Assembly (NCBI RefSeq): GCF_024713945.1
Contig: NC_134680.1
Coordinates: 1,946,001-2,010,000 of the forward strand
Reading direction: 5' to 3'
DNA: 64,000 bases
From: Dermatophagoides farinae
Lineage: Eukaryota > Arthropoda > Arachnida > Sarcoptiformes > Pyroglyphidae
Both the position numbers and the translations under genes were made by a program. Each line of letters starts with the position of its first letter. The first letter of the stretch is position 1. Shown here piece by piece: positions 62,799 to 64,000 of the stretch. A model generated the notes under the pieces. It was not told the DNA's origin. It ran no database searches and saw nothing but the letters and a program-made list of their open reading frames with translations.

Positions 62799-63755
62799 TC
62801 AGGCTAATGAATCGAATAATTCTAATGCTGCAATCATGAATGAATTAAATCGTTTATCTATTTTAATTGATGCATTTCGACGATTAAAATCTGGTTCATT
62901 GATTGTATCACAACGATCCGTTTGTTCATTATAATCACCACAAGCAAAATTTAATGAATCTTCATTCATTGAACGTATTAAATCAATCCATGCATTACGA
63001 CCTTCCTGTTGTGAACACGGTAATTGACTATAGAAACGTTCTTCACATCGTAACATTTCTACATAATAGCTATAAATATTGATGATTCGATTAGATAATA
63101 ATGAGAAAAAGAATTTGAAAAATTTTTAAAATTTTAAATTTTCAAAATTTAAAAAAAAAATTTAAAAACCTTACCAACACATAAAATTTATTTTATCTTT
63201 ACCAATATTTAATGGTATTAAATTTTTTGTTTGATTAGTAACAATAGCTAAACATTTATCATTGGAAACGATTCGATTATGACAGGCAGCATTTGCCAAC
63301 ATCAATGTTAAACGACGATTTTTACGTTTTGAACACATTTGTCTAGTCATACGTTTCAAACCAAATATAAACAATTTAGCAATATTACCATTTTCAATTG
63401 AAAAACATTCATTTGTAACTTTTTCCACATATCTGGTCATTTCAGTTGTTTCACTATATATATACAATATATATGTGTAGATTTAAATAGATTACAAATA
63501 ATTAGAAAAAAAAACATGATAAAAACAATAAACTCACCGACAATATGATCGTACTTCATCAATATTGGCTGGAAATTTTCGTCCCATTTTACCTATGGTC
63601 ATTATTTTCATAATATTTCGATCAAATTTCAATAGATTTTGATCATTACAATTGGATTTTTGTTTATTTAATAAATGATGTTTACAATTAATAAAATCTA
63701 TGATGATAATTATTAAATAAATAACACGAAACATGATAAACGTTGACATTTTCAT
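62799..63755 (-). CDS. Secreted cysteine-rich protein, paralogue 3 of 3
   Basis: Exons 63755-63538, 63453-63175 and 63069-62799, phase 2 introns, 255 residues. The chosen ATG precedes a strong hydrophobic signal (IMFRVIYLIIIIIDFI); an upstream in-frame ATG at 63881 would add a His-rich stretch and hide the signal, so it is not used. Cysteines follow the family pattern: YC, ECF, MCS, AACH, DKC, CC at the splice (FMCCYYV), RCEE, LPC, FACGDYNEQTDRCD. The CGDYNEQTDRCD block is identical to paralogue 1, so 1 and 3 are closer there than 2. This is the last gene in the window. Confidence 0.8.
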
Positions 63756-64000
63756 ACGATGATGATGATGGTGAATGGATATAAAATCAAGCCAAAAAAA
63801 ATAATTCAAATTCAATAGAATTCGATCCAAACACAAGCATTTCTTTTTTCGATATATACAAATAAATAAGAATCCTTTCAAAAAACATAGAAAGCAAAAT
63901 ATTCTAAACAGGTTTTTTTTTGGTATGTGTGTGTGTGTGTGTGTGAGTAAAACATGAAATTTTATCTGACTTAGTTGATTGCTATTGGCGATAATAATGA
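63756..64000. other. Upstream flank of secreted paralogue 3
   Basis: AT-rich flank with a TG run at 63925-63944; nothing else seen. Confidence 0.4.

Noticed and set aside
63756-63881. Upstream start for secreted paralogue 3
   Set aside because: It would place a His-rich stretch before the signal sequence; the ATG at 63755 matches the ATGAAAATG start of paralogue 2.

Overview
The window looks like nuclear DNA of a small arthropod, most likely an acariform (astigmatic, dust-mite-like) mite. This is inferred from the very AT-rich, microsatellite-filled non-coding DNA, the mostly 50-110 bp introns inside compact animal genes, a short run of the arthropod telomere unit TTAGG, and the protein set. 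I ran no database search; family names come from recognising conserved residues.

Layout. Positions 1-9.8 kb form a rearranged repeat zone around one intact multi-pass membrane protein gene (4107-6241, +). The zone holds a piggyBac-type MITE with TTAA target sites, a pogo/Tigger-like MITE and a third short TA-flanked element. It also holds two inverted copies of a 0.45 kb repeat, three LINE 3' ends, a possible copia-like gag remnant, and broken copies of host genes. Those copies are the 5' end of the membrane protein gene, the 3' end of SLC37A4, two pieces resembling the zinc-finger gene, and a decayed DNA topoisomerase II. Three of the parent genes are intact within the next 11 kb. Nearly all fragments with a coding sense read on the minus strand, so plus-strand transcripts of the zone would be antisense to them. 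This is the most unusual feature of the window.

Positions 9.8-19.4 kb carry ordinary genes: SLC37A4 (glucose-6-phosphate exchanger, -), a three-finger C2H2 protein with two alternative N-terminal exons (+), TMEM115 (+) and a basic nuclear-looking protein (+). SLC37A4 and the zinc-finger gene are divergent around a long GA tract.

Positions 19.4-49.1 kb are dominated by the Na+/K+-ATPase alpha gene (+). A first exon coding MAKVN lies 9.8 kb upstream of the main body, and an alternative first exon coding only the start Met lies 113 bp upstream of it. The 16 kb before the gene and its 9.8 kb first intron show no convincing coding sequence, only simple repeats and one local tandem duplication.

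Positions 49.1-64 kb hold CDC37 (+), a delta-like phosphoinositide phospholipase C (-, six exons, 69 bp tail-to-tail from CDC37), HSD17B10 (+), and a tandem array of three secreted cysteine-rich paralogues (-) with identical three-exon structures. The genes do not form one pathway. Shared points are the two divergent pairs, one very tight convergent pair, and the tandem secreted family.
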